From the NCBI GenBank assembly GCA_016218485.1, contig JACRDY010000059.1, positions 16,641 through 80,640 on the forward strand: a stretch of DNA of 64,000 nucleotides, written 5' to 3'. Shown here in pieces: positions 14,738-23,896 of this stretch (positions are counted from its first letter, which is position 1; every line of letters begins with the position of its first letter). The position numbers and the translations under genes were made by a program. Origin of the DNA: Candidatus Falkowiibacteriota bacterium (lineage in GTDB: Bacteria > Patescibacteriota > Patescibacteriia > JACRDY01). The notes under the pieces are model-generated. The model did not search any database and was not told the DNA's origin. It saw only the letters and a program-made list of their open reading frames with translations.

Positions 14738-15262
14738 TAGCCCGTTCCTCTCCAATCCATCAGAGAGGTCAGCCTGCCCCGCCCCGCATTGTGCGGGGTG
14801 CGGGGCGAGGCAAGGGTGGAGGTTGCCGGAGTTTTTTAATCTCCTCCGAAGCGGGGCAGCACGTCTCCTCCCCTTGCGAGGTTCACCGAAGGTGACCGAA
14901 GTAAGGGGAGGGACAGGGTGGGGTTTTTATTGCTCTCACTCCCACCGTTATATCTAGTTCCACCGTTTGGGTGCTACCCCTCCGCGGGGGCTCGTTACTT
15001 TCTGCCTGCCCGCCACAACTTCGCAGATATTGGCGGGTAGCTTTGGCAGGCGGGTAACCAACTCCCACCCCCACCCATCAGGGCTTGAGCCCCTCAGGGC
15101 CGAAGGCCGCCCCCGTAAGCTTCCCCCGCACAATGCGGGGCAGGGGGAGACCCGCCCACTTCCACCCGCTCCGCGCCCACCCGCCGGTAGCCACTCCAGT
15201 ACCCTGTCTGCTCCCTCGCGTCGCTCGGGGCAGTTGCCACCCCGAACCCCACCGGACTTATT
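14738..15262. repeat. GC-rich 'ccctccccttac' repeat cluster 2
   Basis: Several blocks of the same family as 7701-8062, including AAGGGGAGGGACAGGGTGGGG and CCCCGCACAATGCGGGGC hairpins. No reading frame in it looks like a real gene. Confidence 0.8.
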
Positions 15263-15300
15263 TTGTTGGATGGTTGATGGTGGTTGATTGTAAGAAGGTA

Positions 15301-15337
15301 AATAAAAACCGCCCCTCGGCTTATGCTCAAGGCGATT
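15301..15337 (-). terminator. typA terminator
   Basis: On the minus strand, CGCCTTGAGC-ATAA-GCCGAGGGGCGG is followed by TTTTTATT. It is similar in loop sequence to the glnA terminator. Confidence 0.8.
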
Positions 15338-15358
15338 TTTTTATTTTCAAAATAAAAG

Positions 15359-17173
15359 TTACTGCCGCTGGCCCATAGTCTTGCGCCGTTCGTCCGCGGC
15401 GTTGAGGATTTTTTTGCGGAGGCGGATGCTCTGGGGGGTGATTTCCACCAGCTCATCGTCGCCGATATACTCCAGAGCATCTTCCAGTTCCATGATTTTT
15501 GGCGCGTCAAAGTGCTCGTCAGAGCCTTCACCCTTGGAGCGCATATTGGTCAGCTGTTTGCCTTTACAGACATTGACCACCAGATCTTTTTCTCTGGCGT
15601 GCTGGCCGACAACTTGGCCTTGGTAGACGACCACGCCGGGTCCGAAGAACAGGCGGCCGCGCTGTTGGGCGTTAAGCAGGCTGTAGAGCGCGGTGGTGCC
15701 TGATTCGTGCGCCACCAGGCTGCCGCGATCGCGCTCCGGCCAGGCGCCGGAGTCAGGTCGGTAATCGGCAAAAATACTATTGATGATGCCCAGACCCTTG
15801 GTGTCAATCATGAATTCGCCCTTGTAGCCGAAGAGGCCGTAGGTGGGGATGAGGAAGTGGAGGAAGGTGATGTTGTTTTCGGTGTGCATATTTTGCAGTT
15901 GGGCGTGGCGCGCTGAGAGTTTGGCGATGACCGCGCCGCTGGAGACGTCCGGCACTTCAATATGCACGTCTTCCCACGGCACCAGCGTCTGGCCGTCCAC
16001 CTCTTTGGTAATGACCTGGGGGCGGGAGACCTGGACTTCATAGCCGTCGCGCCGCATGCGCTCTAAGAGAATGGCCAAATGTAGCTCGCCGCGGCCGGAG
16101 ACAGTCCAGCCGCCTTCGCCGCGCGGCTCCACGCGCAGCGCCATGTCGGTTTCCAGCTCTTTATTCAGCCGCTCATTGATCTGGCGCGAGGTGACGTATT
16201 TTCCTTCCGTTCCGGCCAGGGGTGAATCATTGACCAGAATGTTAATTTTGACCGTCGGCTCTTCAATATGCAATGTCGGCAGAGCCATGGGGTTATCAAT
16301 ATCGGCCACGGTTTCGCCAATATCAATTTCGGGAATACCGGCAATGGCGGCAATGTCGCCGGCCAGGACTTCCGGCACTTCCACCCGGTCCAGCCCGACA
16401 TAGGTCATCAAACTGCTCAAGCGGTAGGGAGTGATGACACCCTGGCGGTTGATCAGGTTGACGCGCTCGCCGGCGGTCAGTTTGCCGTTGTGGACACGAC
16501 CGGTGGCGATGCGGCCTTTGAAGTCATTAGCGGTGATGGAAGTGGCCAAGAATTGCAGGGGCGCGGCCGCCTCGCCGGTCGGCGGCGGCACTTCTTTGAG
16601 AATGGTGGCAAACAGCGGGGTGATGTCTTTCATATCAGCGATGGTGGGGGTCAGTCCGGCGAGGCCTTGTTTGGCCGAGGCATAAACAATAGGGAAGTCG
16701 GTCAGGTGGTCGCTGGCGCCCAGCTCAATAAACAGGTCAAAAGTTTTATTGAGCGCGTAGTCAGGCCGGGCGTCGGGTTTGTCAATTTTATTAATCACCA
16801 CGATGACTCGGTGGCCCAGCTCCAGGGCTTTTTTCAGGACGAAGCGGGTCTGCGGCATGGGGCCTTCTTTGGCATCCACCAGCAGCAGGTAGCCGTCGGC
16901 CATCTTCAAGACACGCTCCACTTCGCCCCCAAAGTCGGCGTGACCCGGCGTGTCAATGATATTGATCTTGTGTCCCTGCCAGGTGATGGCGGCGTTTTTG
17001 GAAAAAATAGTAATACCGCGCTCGCGCTCCAGCTCGTTGGAGTCCATGATCAGTTCCGAACCGGCGTCCTTGTGTAATTTGGTATCAGATTGGGTCAGCA
17101 AAGCATCCACCAGCGTGGTCTTGCCGTGGTCAACGTGAGCGATAATGGCGATATTACGGATGTCAGTTTTCAT
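15359..17173 (-). CDS. typA: Ribosome-associated GTPase TypA/BipA
   Basis: A translational GTPase of the EF-G family involved in ribosome assembly and stress adaptation. The 604 residues are full length. G1 AHVDHGKTT is at 12-20, the switch I region carries ERERGITIFSKN, then DTPGHADFGGEVERVL (G3) and NKIDKPDARP (G4). The TypA-specific C-terminal part includes YGLFGYKGEFMIDTKGLGI and ends in a basic tail (LRKKILNAADERRKTM). Its first 16 codons are duplicated 138 bp upstream of its start (17312-17359). Confidence 0.96.
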   Translation of the reverse strand: MKTDIRNIAIIAHVDHGKTTLVDALLTQSDTKLHKDAGSELIMDSNELERERGITIFSKNAAITWQGHKINIIDTPGHADFGGEVERVLKMADGYLLLVDAKEGPMPQTRFVLKKALELGHRVIVVINKIDKPDARPDYALNKTFDLFIELGASDHLTDFPIVYASAKQGLAGLTPTIADMKDITPLFATILKEVPPPTGEAAAPLQFLATSITANDFKGRIATGRVHNGKLTAGERVNLINRQGVITPYRLSSLMTYVGLDRVEVPEVLAGDIAAIAGIPEIDIGETVADIDNPMALPTLHIEEPTVKINILVNDSPLAGTEGKYVTSRQINERLNKELETDMALRVEPRGEGGWTVSGRGELHLAILLERMRRDGYEVQVSRPQVITKEVDGQTLVPWEDVHIEVPDVSSGAVIAKLSARHAQLQNMHTENNITFLHFLIPTYGLFGYKGEFMIDTKGLGIINSIFADYRPDSGAWPERDRGSLVAHESGTTALYSLLNAQQRGRLFFGPGVVVYQGQVVGQHAREKDLVVNVCKGKQLTNMRSKGEGSDEHFDAPKIMELEDALEYIGDDELVEITPQSIRLRKKILNAADERRKTMGQRQ

Positions 17174-17311
17174 AGCTCCTTATATTACATTTCTGAGTCT
17201 CGCCCGGCACCTTCGGCGATACAACATATATTTTTACCTAAAACGGAAGGCGCCAGCCGCTTTACCAAACATACCTTGTTTAAAACTCCTTGGCGGAATG
17301 GAAGGTGCGGG

Positions 17312-17359
17312 GTGGTCAACGTGAGCGATAATGGCGATGTTACGGATGTCAGTTTTCAT
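17312..17359 (-). pseudogene. Duplicated 5' fragment of typA (48 bp)
   Basis: These 48 bases match 17126-17173 at 47 positions and encode MKTDIRNIAIIAHVDH in the same orientation, after which the frame leaves the GTPase sequence. The duplicate therefore carries the start codon and first 16 codons only. It may be the scar of a local tandem duplication of the typA start with the spacer 17174-17311. Confidence 0.85.
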
Positions 17360-17361
17360 AT

Positions 17362-17396
17362 TGAGTATCTAGTATCTAGTATCTGGTATCTAGGGA
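17362..17396. repeat. Repeat-word arm ('agtatctagtatct')
   Basis: Tandem AGTATCT words. The complementary arm (AGATACC/AGATACT words) is at 17559-17611 upstream of dedA. The 160 bp between carry no gene. Confidence 0.8.
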
Positions 17397-17558
17397 AAAG
17401 TCACTGCTGTAAGTTAATTTTAGATATTCAACTTTAGATGCCGTCTATGAAAAAGCGCTGACGAGCAGCGTAGCCTTAAATCAGACGAGCAAAATATATC
17501 AGACTTTAGCAAAATAAGCAAGGTAAGTAGAGGAGGTGTCTCATAATCTAGGTGATTT

Positions 17559-17611
17559 TCCCAGATACCAGATACCAGATACCAGATACTAGATACCAGA
17601 TACTAAATACG
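17559..17611. repeat. Repeat-word arm ('cagataccagatac')
   Basis: Seven tandem AGATACC-like words, the complement of 17362-17396. Confidence 0.8.
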
Positions 17612-17612
17612 G

Positions 17613-17618
17613 TATACT
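17613..17618 (+). promoter_or_regulatory. -10 box of dedA
   Basis: TATACT lies 11 bases before the dedA ATG; no good -35 is visible in the repeat words upstream. This suggests a leaderless transcript. Confidence 0.4.
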
Positions 17619-17629
17619 GTAGGTAATTT

Positions 17630-18247
17630 ATGATCGCCGTTATCATTGACTGGCTGGCGCAGATTATTATCGCCGTTATTTCCTGGCTGGGGCATCCCGG
17701 CGTTTTTGTGCTGATGGCGCTGGAGAGCTGCGGTTTGCCTATTCCCTCGGAAATCATCATGCCGTTTGCCGGTTTTTTGGTCACGACCGGTCGATTATCG
17801 TTCTGGTTGGTGGTCGCCATGGGCGCGCTGGGCAATTTGGCCGGGTCGCTCTTGGCCTACTGGATTGGCTGGCGGGGCGGCCGTCCGCTGATTGAGCGCT
17901 ACGGCAAGTATATTCTCTTGTCACATCGAGACTTGGATTTGGCGGAGCGCTGGTTTGGCCGCTATGGCGATGTGGTGGTGTTTTTCGGCCGGCTGTTGCC
18001 GGTGGTGCGCACCTATATTTCTTTTCCGGCCGGTCTGGCGCAGATGAATCTAAAAAAGTTCGCTTTTTACACCACCCTGGGCAGTCTGCCCTGGAGTCTG
18101 CTGTTTGCCGCTCTGGGAGTCAAGATGGGGGACAACTGGTCGGCGGTACGGCAGTGGCTGCACGATTTTGATCTGGCTATTGTCGGTTTGCTGGTTCTTT
18201 TGGTGGTACTGTTTATTTTTCGCCATCGTCGTCAGAGAGTCGGTTAA
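17630..18247 (+). CDS. DedA family membrane protein
   Basis: The DedA/VTT family are inner-membrane proteins linked to lipid (undecaprenyl-phosphate or phosphatidylethanolamine) flipping. The 205 residues are typical. Family signatures: VFVLMALESCGLPIPSEIIM with the re-entrant-loop Glu, GNLAGSLLAYWIGWRGG, and FFGRLLPVVRTYISFPAGL with conserved Arg, followed by FYTTLGSLPWS. About five hydrophobic segments are visible, and the C-terminus is basic (RHRRQRVG). The exact lipid cannot be inferred. It is followed by a terminator-like repeat and then purL. Confidence 0.92.
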   Translation: MIAVIIDWLAQIIIAVISWLGHPGVFVLMALESCGLPIPSEIIMPFAGFLVTTGRLSFWLVVAMGALGNLAGSLLAYWIGWRGGRPLIERYGKYILLSHRDLDLAERWFGRYGDVVVFFGRLLPVVRTYISFPAGLAQMNLKKFAFYTTLGSLPWSLLFAALGVKMGDNWSAVRQWLHDFDLAIVGLLVLLVVLFIFRHRRQRVG

Positions 18248-18291
18248 AGTATTTTTTCTGGGAAAATTGCCGTTGGCCCGGTTTTTTATAA

Positions 18292-18317
18292 CACTTGGAT
18301 CGGAGGGCGGCGACGCC
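18292..18317. repeat. 26-bp direct repeat, left of purL
   Basis: Identical to 22333-22358. It begins CACTTGGATCGG and ends GGCGGCGACGCC, a small GGCG/CGCC hairpin followed by T-rich sequence. Each copy lies about 40 bp after a stop codon (dedA, purL), so it could act as a terminator; it may also mark the limits of an inserted segment. Confidence 0.85.
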
Positions 18318-18336
18318 TTTTTGGTTGCCTTTTTGG

Positions 18337-18366
18337 TTGACTTTACCCCGTAAAATTGGTTAGATA
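18337..18366 (+). promoter_or_regulatory. Likely purL promoter
   Basis: TTGACT (18337-18342), an 18-bp spacer, TAGATA (18361-18366). A leader of about 110 bases follows, ending in the Shine-Dalgarno AAGGAGG before the ATG. No known purine riboswitch motif is apparent in the leader. Confidence 0.5.
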
Positions 18367-18478
18367 CCTGTGGAGGGCGATCTTTGATATCAGCCGTTTT
18401 TAGGCTACAGCAGAAGAAACCGTATTCAGGTCAAACGACCTGTCACCAATTCACCAGACAGCGAAAGAAGGAGGCAGC

Positions 18479-21400
18479 ATGATACGGCGATTCTACCGAC
18501 GTGAGCGAGCGGGATTTGAGTGGTGTTTTTATGTGGCGCTGTCCGCGGTACTGACGGCGGCGCAGGAAGAAGCGCTGCGTTGGCTGTTGGCGGAGACCTT
18601 TGCTCCCGGAGAGTTTGGCGAGCAGTCGCTCCTGACAGGCGAGTTTGAGGGGCCGGGGCGGATCGTGGAGATTGGTCCGCGGCTCAACTTTGAGACTCCC
18701 TGGTCCAGTAACGCGGTGGCTATCTGCCACAATTGCGGACTGCACCAGGTGATCCGCTTGGAACGTTCCCGGCGGTATCTATTGCCGGCGGCGGTGGACG
18801 TGACGGCTTTCGTAGGAGGGCACCATGACCGGATGACCGAGATGGTCTACCGGCAGCCGCTGGACAGCTTGGTGATTGACCTGCAGCCGCAGTCGGTGCG
18901 GATCATTCACGTGCTGGAGCACGGGCGCGCCGCTCTGCGACAGATCAGCCAGGAGCTGGGTCTGGGATTTGACGAGCAGGACGTGGAATACTACCACTAC
19001 CTGTTTGTTGAATTGATGGGACGCGATCCCACCGACGTGGAACTGTTCCAACTGGCGCAGATGAACAGCGAACACTGCCGCCATTGGTTCTTCAAGGGGC
19101 GGCACATCATCAACGGGCAGGAGAAGCCCGGGACACTCTTGGATCTGATTCGTTCAACCTGGCAGGCCAATTCGGGTAATAGCGTTATCGCCTTTAGCGA
19201 TAACTCTAGCGCCATTCGGGCGCTGGCGGCGGTGGATACACTATTACCGCGACATGCCGGGCAGCCTTCAGCGATGCAGTTGTTGTCGTGGTGGTTACAC
19301 GCGGTGCTCACAGCCGAGACGCACAACTTCCCGTCCGGCGTGGCGCCGGTTCCCGGCGCCGAAACCGGTACCGGCGGACGTCTGCGTGATAACCACGCCA
19401 CGGGTCGGGGCGCTTTTAGCTGCGCCAGTACGGCCGGGTTCATTACCGACAATCTGCATCTGCCGGGGTATCGTATTCCCGGTGAGCCGGATCATGACGT
19501 GGCGCATCCCACGACACTTGCTTCACCCTTGGAGCAGCAGATGGGAATGCCCAGAGGCGCCTTTGACTACGGCAACAAGTACGGTGAGCCTAATGTCGGA
19601 GGGTTTGCGCGGACGTTTGGTCTCTTTTTTCCTGACGGTGAACGTCGCGGAGCCTTCAAGCCCACGATGTTTACCGGTGGCCTGGGTTGGTTGCCTGATC
19701 AACAGACGAAGAAGGCGCCTCCGGCTCCGGGTATGCTGATCATCGGCATTGGCGGTCGGGCTTTCCGGATCGGACTCGGCGGCGGGTCGGCTTCCAGCAT
19801 GACGCAGGGGGACAATCGCGCGGATCTAGACTTCAACGCGGTACAGCGCGGTGACCCGGAAACGAAACAGTGCGTCTGGCGCCTCATTCGCGCCTGTGTT
19901 GAGATGGGTATAGACAATCCCATTTTGAACATTCACGATCAAGGGGCCGGTGGTCCCTGCAACGTGCTGACCGAGCTGATGGAACCGGCCGGTGGCCGGA
20001 TTGACATTCGTCAGATCAAGCTCGGCGATCAGACGCTGTCGGTATTGGAGATCTGGGGTGCGGAATATCAGGAGCGATACGGCTTGCTGATTGACCCCAA
20101 AAATCTCGCTCTCTTTCAGGCGATTTGCGAGCGTGAGAAAGTTTCCTGTGAAGTACTCGGTGAGGTCACCGGTGACGGTCGGGTGGTAGTCTATGACTCG
20201 CAGACCGAAACAACGCCGGTGAATCTTGATTTGCGGCAAGCCTTGACGCAGACGCCGCAAAAAACGTTTAAGGACGAGACTAGGCCGCTGCGGTTGGAGC
20301 CGCTGCGGATTCCTCCTGACTTGACGGTACGTGAGGCGTTGCGTTCGGTCTGGCAGCTCGTGGCAGTCGGTTCCAAAGAGTGGTTGACGCATCAGGTTGA
20401 CCACTCGGTCGGCGGACTAGTGGCGCGGGCGCAAGCCTGTGGTCCTCTTGGTTTGCCGGTGGCGGATAGCGCCGTGTTGGCGGCTAGTCACTTCGGTCTG
20501 ACGGGGATGGCCACGGCGATCGGCGAACAGCCGGTCAAAGGGTTGATTTCTCCGGCAGCGGGCGGCCGTATGGCCGTGGCGGAAGCTTTGCTTAACTTGG
20601 CCGGAGCGCTCATTTCCGGCATCCGTGACATCAAAGCGTCGGTCAACTGGATGTGGCCGGCGAAATTCCCCGGTGAGGCTGACCGTCTCTGGCAAGCGGC
20701 CGAGGCGCTGACGACACTGATGAAGCAGATCGGCATGGCGGCTGACGGCGGCAAGGACAGTCTGTCCATGGCGGCCAGGCTGGATGACGGTACGCTCGTC
20801 AAGTGTCTGGGCCAAGTGGTGGTGTCCGCCTACGTGACGGTAGCGGATATCAGGCAGGTGGTGACGCCGGACCTTAAGCCGGGCGACAGTCGGTTGGCGC
20901 TCTTGGAAGTGTCACCCGGTAAACAGCGGCTCGGCGGTACGGCTCTGGCGCAAGCGCTCGGGCAACTGGGCGATGACGCGCCCGACGTAGACAATCCGCT
21001 GCTGCTGGCCCAGAGCTTTCAGTTCGTCCAAGAATTGATCCGTCGCAATCTGTTGCTAGCCTGTCATGATGTCAGTGATGGCGGCCTCATTACCGCTGTG
21101 GCGGAGATGGTCATGGCGGGGCAGCGTGGCTGCAGCCTGCAGCTCTCTGGGCAGCAGGGCGTATTCGCCCAGCTGTTCAATGAGGAGCCGCAGCTGGTGC
21201 TGCAGATGGCGGAAACGGACTATGCCGAGGTTCAATCGTTGGCCTTGGTTTACAACGTAGCGCTGACGTCAATCGGTCACACCGTAGCGGCGCCACGATT
21301 GTTCGTCACTTTTGAGGGAGAGACTGTGCTCTACGAGAGTTTGTCTGAATTACTGCGCCGGTGGCGGAAAACCAGCGATCGGCTGGAAGCTGAAAATATC

Positions 21401-22297
21401 GGTGAGGAGCTGGCGGCTCAACAGTCGCAGCATTGCGGTCAGCCTCCGTCATATCAATTAACCTTCACGCCGGAGCCGACTCTGCCATTGTGGCTTCAGG
21501 GCAATCAGCCCAGAGTCGCGGTTATCCGTGAGGAAGGCAGTAATGGTGATCGGGAAATGGCCGCCGCGTTCCATCTGGCAGGTTTTGAGACTTGGGACCT
21601 GACCATGACTGACCTCTTGGCGAGGCGGGTGACACTGGATCAGTTCCGCGGTGTTGTCTTTGTCGGCGGGTTCTCTTACGCCGACGTTCTGGACAGCGCC
21701 AAGGGCTGGGCCGGGGTTATCCGTTTCAATCCCCAGCTGCGGGAGATGTTCGATCGGTTCTACGACCGGCCGGACACGTTCTCGCTCGGCGTCTGCAATG
21801 GTTGCCAGCTGATGGCGTTGTTGGGTTGGGTGCCCTGGAAAGGATTGCCCGATGTCCAGCAGCCGCGGTTTATCCATAACCGCTCCGGCCGGTTTGAGTC
21901 ACGGTTGGTCACGGTCGGCATCGACCCCAGTCCGGCCATGATGCTGCAGGGTATGGCCGGGTCGCGTCTGGGCGTCTGGGTGGCTCACGGTGAAGGACGG
22001 TTGCACTGTCCTGATCCTACGTTACTCGCCGACATCACGGCGCGACATCTCACGCCACTGCTGTATTGTGATCACCAGGGTACGGCGACGGAGACCTACC
22101 CGTTCAATCCCAACGGTTCGCCGATGGGTATTGCCGGGCTGTGTTCTGCCGACGGCCGCCATCTGGCGGTTATGCCGCACCCGGAACGGATGTTCCAGTT
22201 GTGGCAGTGGCCGTATCTGCCGCCGGAGTGGCAGGGACTGCCAGCCTCGCCCTGGCTCCAGATGTTTCAGAATGCTCGCCGCTGGTGCGGCGAGTAG
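18479..22297 (+). CDS. purL: Phosphoribosylformylglycinamidine synthase, single-chain form with glutaminase domain
   Basis: Catalyses step four of purine synthesis (FGAR + glutamine + ATP to FGAM). At 1272 residues this is the long, fused PurS-PurL-PurQ type. Visible in order: N-terminal PurS-like region, linker with NSEHCRHWFFKGRH, FGAM synthetase halves (AETHNFPSGVAPVPGAETGT; GGGSASSMTQG; GGKDSLSMAA; CHDVSDGGL), then a class I glutaminase with nucleophile Cys1106 in GVCNGCQ and His1234/Glu1236 in MPHPERM. The triad is intact. A strong AAGGAGG precedes the ATG. No other pur gene is in view, and the gene lies between two identical 26-bp repeats, which suggests a transferred or isolated unit. 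Confidence 0.96.
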   Translation: MIRRFYRRERAGFEWCFYVALSAVLTAAQEEALRWLLAETFAPGEFGEQSLLTGEFEGPGRIVEIGPRLNFETPWSSNAVAICHNCGLHQVIRLERSRRYLLPAAVDVTAFVGGHHDRMTEMVYRQPLDSLVIDLQPQSVRIIHVLEHGRAALRQISQELGLGFDEQDVEYYHYLFVELMGRDPTDVELFQLAQMNSEHCRHWFFKGRHIINGQEKPGTLLDLIRSTWQANSGNSVIAFSDNSSAIRALAAVDTLLPRHAGQPSAMQLLSWWLHAVLTAETHNFPSGVAPVPGAETGTGGRLRDNHATGRGAFSCASTAGFITDNLHLPGYRIPGEPDHDVAHPTTLASPLEQQMGMPRGAFDYGNKYGEPNVGGFARTFGLFFPDGERRGAFKPTMFTGGLGWLPDQQTKKAPPAPGMLIIGIGGRAFRIGLGGGSASSMTQGDNRADLDFNAVQRGDPETKQCVWRLIRACVEMGIDNPILNIHDQGAGGPCNVLTELMEPAGGRIDIRQIKLGDQTLSVLEIWGAEYQERYGLLIDPKNLALFQAICEREKVSCEVLGEVTGDGRVVVYDSQTETTPVNLDLRQALTQTPQKTFKDETRPLRLEPLRIPPDLTVREALRSVWQLVAVGSKEWLTHQVDHSVGGLVARAQACGPLGLPVADSAVLAASHFGLTGMATAIGEQPVKGLISPAAGGRMAVAEALLNLAGALISGIRDIKASVNWMWPAKFPGEADRLWQAAEALTTLMKQIGMAADGGKDSLSMAARLDDGTLVKCLGQVVVSAYVTVADIRQVVTPDLKPGDSRLALLEVSPGKQRLGGTALAQALGQLGDDAPDVDNPLLLAQSFQFVQELIRRNLLLACHDVSDGGLITAVAEMVMAGQRGCSLQLSGQQGVFAQLFNEEPQLVLQMAETDYAEVQSLALVYNVALTSIGHTVAAPRLFVTFEGETVLYESLSELLRRWRKTSDRLEAENIGEELAAQQSQHCGQPPSYQLTFTPEPTLPLWLQGNQPRVAVIREEGSNGDREMAAAFHLAGFETWDLTMTDLLARRVTLDQFRGVVFVGGFSYADVLDSAKGWAGVIRFNPQLREMFDRFYDRPDTFSLGVCNGCQLMALLGWVPWKGLPDVQQPRFIHNRSGRFESRLVTVGIDPSPAMMLQGMAGSRLGVWVAHGEGRLHCPDPTLLADITARHLTPLLYCDHQGTATETYPFNPNGSPMGIAGLCSADGRHLAVMPHPERMFQLWQWPYLPPEWQGLPASPWLQMFQNARRWCGE

Positions 22298-22332
22298 ACG
22301 AATACCACATTCACCTGCTAAGTGCTTCATAG

Positions 22333-22358
22333 CACTTGGATCGGAGGGCGGCGACGCC
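22333..22358. repeat. 26-bp direct repeat, right of purL
   Basis: Exact copy of 18292-18317, 36 bp after the purL stop, followed by CTTCTTTATTTTTTT. Confidence 0.85.
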
Positions 22359-22441
22359 CTTCTTTATTTTTTTATTCAACATTTTGGTTGCAAAAAATTC
22401 CCATTATTGTTAAGGTGGAGGCATCATTATTCCCCGTATAT

Positions 22442-23623
22442 ATGGGCAATCAGCTTATTTTTAGCAAAAATAAGGGTATTACATTGGCGCTAATCGTCGC
22501 CGCGGCGCTTTTTATTATATTAGGCGCGCCGGGATTGGTGCGGCCGGAGCAACAGCCGCTCGTTCGTTTGGCTGTGGCCGTAGGAGGGCTCTGCGGTAAC
22601 GGATCGCTGGATGGAGGCGAACAGTGTGACGATGGCAATGCCACTGACGGTGACGGCTGTTCCGCTCTCTGCACGGTGGAGATCATTCCGCGGCGGGATC
22701 TGGCGCCGCGGCTGGCTATTACCAAATCAGCGGATTGGGTCAGTACCGCTCCCGGCGACCGGGTGATGTATACGGTGGAGCTGACCAATACCGGCAGTGA
22801 CGCCTGTAATAATGTCATTGTGATTGATCTCCTGCCCGACAGTTTCAGTTTTGCCGATGATGGAGAAGACATTCGGCTTTGGCAATGGGAGAGTCTGCGG
22901 GCCGGTGGCACGATTCATCTGGAGTATGCGGTGACTGTTGCCGCTGACGCGGCTGCCGGTCTATATACCAATACGGTGACAGCTCAGTGCAACCGTCTGG
23001 AGCCGATCAGCACGAGTGCAGAGGTGATTGTCATACCGCTGCTGATTGCGCCCGCGCCAGCTGAACCGATGGCTCCGTCGCCGGATATCCTGCCGAGCGC
23101 TTCGCGTAATACGGGGCAGGGTGTGGAGCCATCAGTGGTACCGGTGAATGGATCGTTTGAGTCAGGGGTGACTGGAGAACAGACAGTATTTCCTCCGACG
23201 ATTGTTTACTATACTCCGCCGACGCCCGCAGTGCAGGTGCTGGGGCAAGAGGCTGCAGAGGAGCCGGTGGTGACGCCGGTTATTCCTGCTGGGCCGACCT
23301 GTGTTGCCTGCCGCGGTATTAAACTATTACTGTTGCTGGTGCTGATAGTCTCGCTGGGGTATGGCTATTTTTGGTTCTGGCGGCTGTTTGATGCTCGGCG
23401 CCGGTGGCTGGTTAGTCTGCTCGGATTGCTGGTGCCGATTGCCGCGTCGGTTAGCTTGGTGCTGGCCAAGGCTTGCTTGGATTCTCGGTACGTTGTTTTG
23501 ACGACCGGCAATACGGTTCTCTGTAAATATTTTTTCTTTGCGGCGCTGGGTGTCTACCTGGGTGGTTTGCTAGTAACCTATTGGGTGGCGCCTCGGCCGA
23601 GCGATTTACCCGATGTACAATAA
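22442..23623 (+). CDS. Surface protein: myxococcus-type Cys-rich repeat, DUF11 domain, C-terminal membrane segments
   Basis: 393 residues from ATG 22442 (MGNQLIFSKNKGITLALIV); the frame is open 120 bp further up, but that part has no signal-like features. An N-terminal hydrophobic anchor is followed by CGNGSLDGGEQCDDGN and DGDGCSALC, the Cys-rich repeat known from myxobacterial and CPR surface proteins. Next comes a DUF11-like beta domain (LAITKSADWVSTAPGDRVMY, VIVIDLLPDSFSF), then a Pro/Ala-rich linker, and three hydrophobic segments near the C-terminus (KLLLLLVLIVSLGYGYFW and two more). It is probably anchored at both ends with an external domain between; function unknown. GGTGGAGG at 22411-22419 is too far upstream to set this start. 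Confidence 0.75.
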   Translation: MGNQLIFSKNKGITLALIVAAALFIILGAPGLVRPEQQPLVRLAVAVGGLCGNGSLDGGEQCDDGNATDGDGCSALCTVEIIPRRDLAPRLAITKSADWVSTAPGDRVMYTVELTNTGSDACNNVIVIDLLPDSFSFADDGEDIRLWQWESLRAGGTIHLEYAVTVAADAAAGLYTNTVTAQCNRLEPISTSAEVIVIPLLIAPAPAEPMAPSPDILPSASRNTGQGVEPSVVPVNGSFESGVTGEQTVFPPTIVYYTPPTPAVQVLGQEAAEEPVVTPVIPAGPTCVACRGIKLLLLLVLIVSLGYGYFWFWRLFDARRRWLVSLLGLLVPIAASVSLVLAKACLDSRYVVLTTGNTVLCKYFFFAALGVYLGGLLVTYWVAPRPSDLPDVQ

Positions 23624-23658
23624 GTTCAAAGATTGAATTGGTGGTAGCATTCATCTTT

Positions 23659-23719
23659 ATCCAGCACCTTTCAGAATACCCCGTCAGTTTGCTGCGGGGT
23701 ATTCTGAAAGGTGCTGGAT
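23659..23719. repeat. REP-like hairpin element, copy 2 (short form)
   Basis: ATCCAGCACCTTTCAGAATA...TATTCTGAAAGGTGCTGGAT, a nearly perfect 61-bp palindrome without the second arm found in copies 1 and 3. The Cs and Gs that differ from the other copies change together on both arms, so pairing is kept. Confidence 0.9.
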
Positions 23720-23731
23720 TTATTTCAAAAG

Positions 23732-23754
23732 TCGCCCGATCGGGCGATTTTTGG
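23732..23754 (+). terminator. Terminator downstream of the DUF11 protein gene
   Basis: TCGCCCGATCGGGCGA palindrome followed by TTTTTGGG. Confidence 0.65.
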
Positions 23755-23772
23755 GTATTGTGGGTATTTGTT

Positions 23773-23800
23773 GTAGAGACGCAATGCATTGCGTCTCTAC
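23773..23800. repeat. 28-bp perfect palindrome of a widespread REP type
   Basis: GTAGAGACGCAATG followed by its exact reverse complement. I recall the same palindrome as a dispersed element in unrelated bacteria; here it occurs once. Confidence 0.75.
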
Positions 23801-23896
23801 CAGACCCACCCCTGGACGCGTACATTTTTTTTGACAATTTATGATTATTGTAAGCTTTCAATTATCCATTGAGATAAAACAACAGGAGGTCAAGTC

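Noticed and set aside
14738..15262. Several short open frames in the 700-bp gap between glnA and typA
   Set aside because: All are built from the GC-rich repeat family and have no start signals or recognisable sequence.
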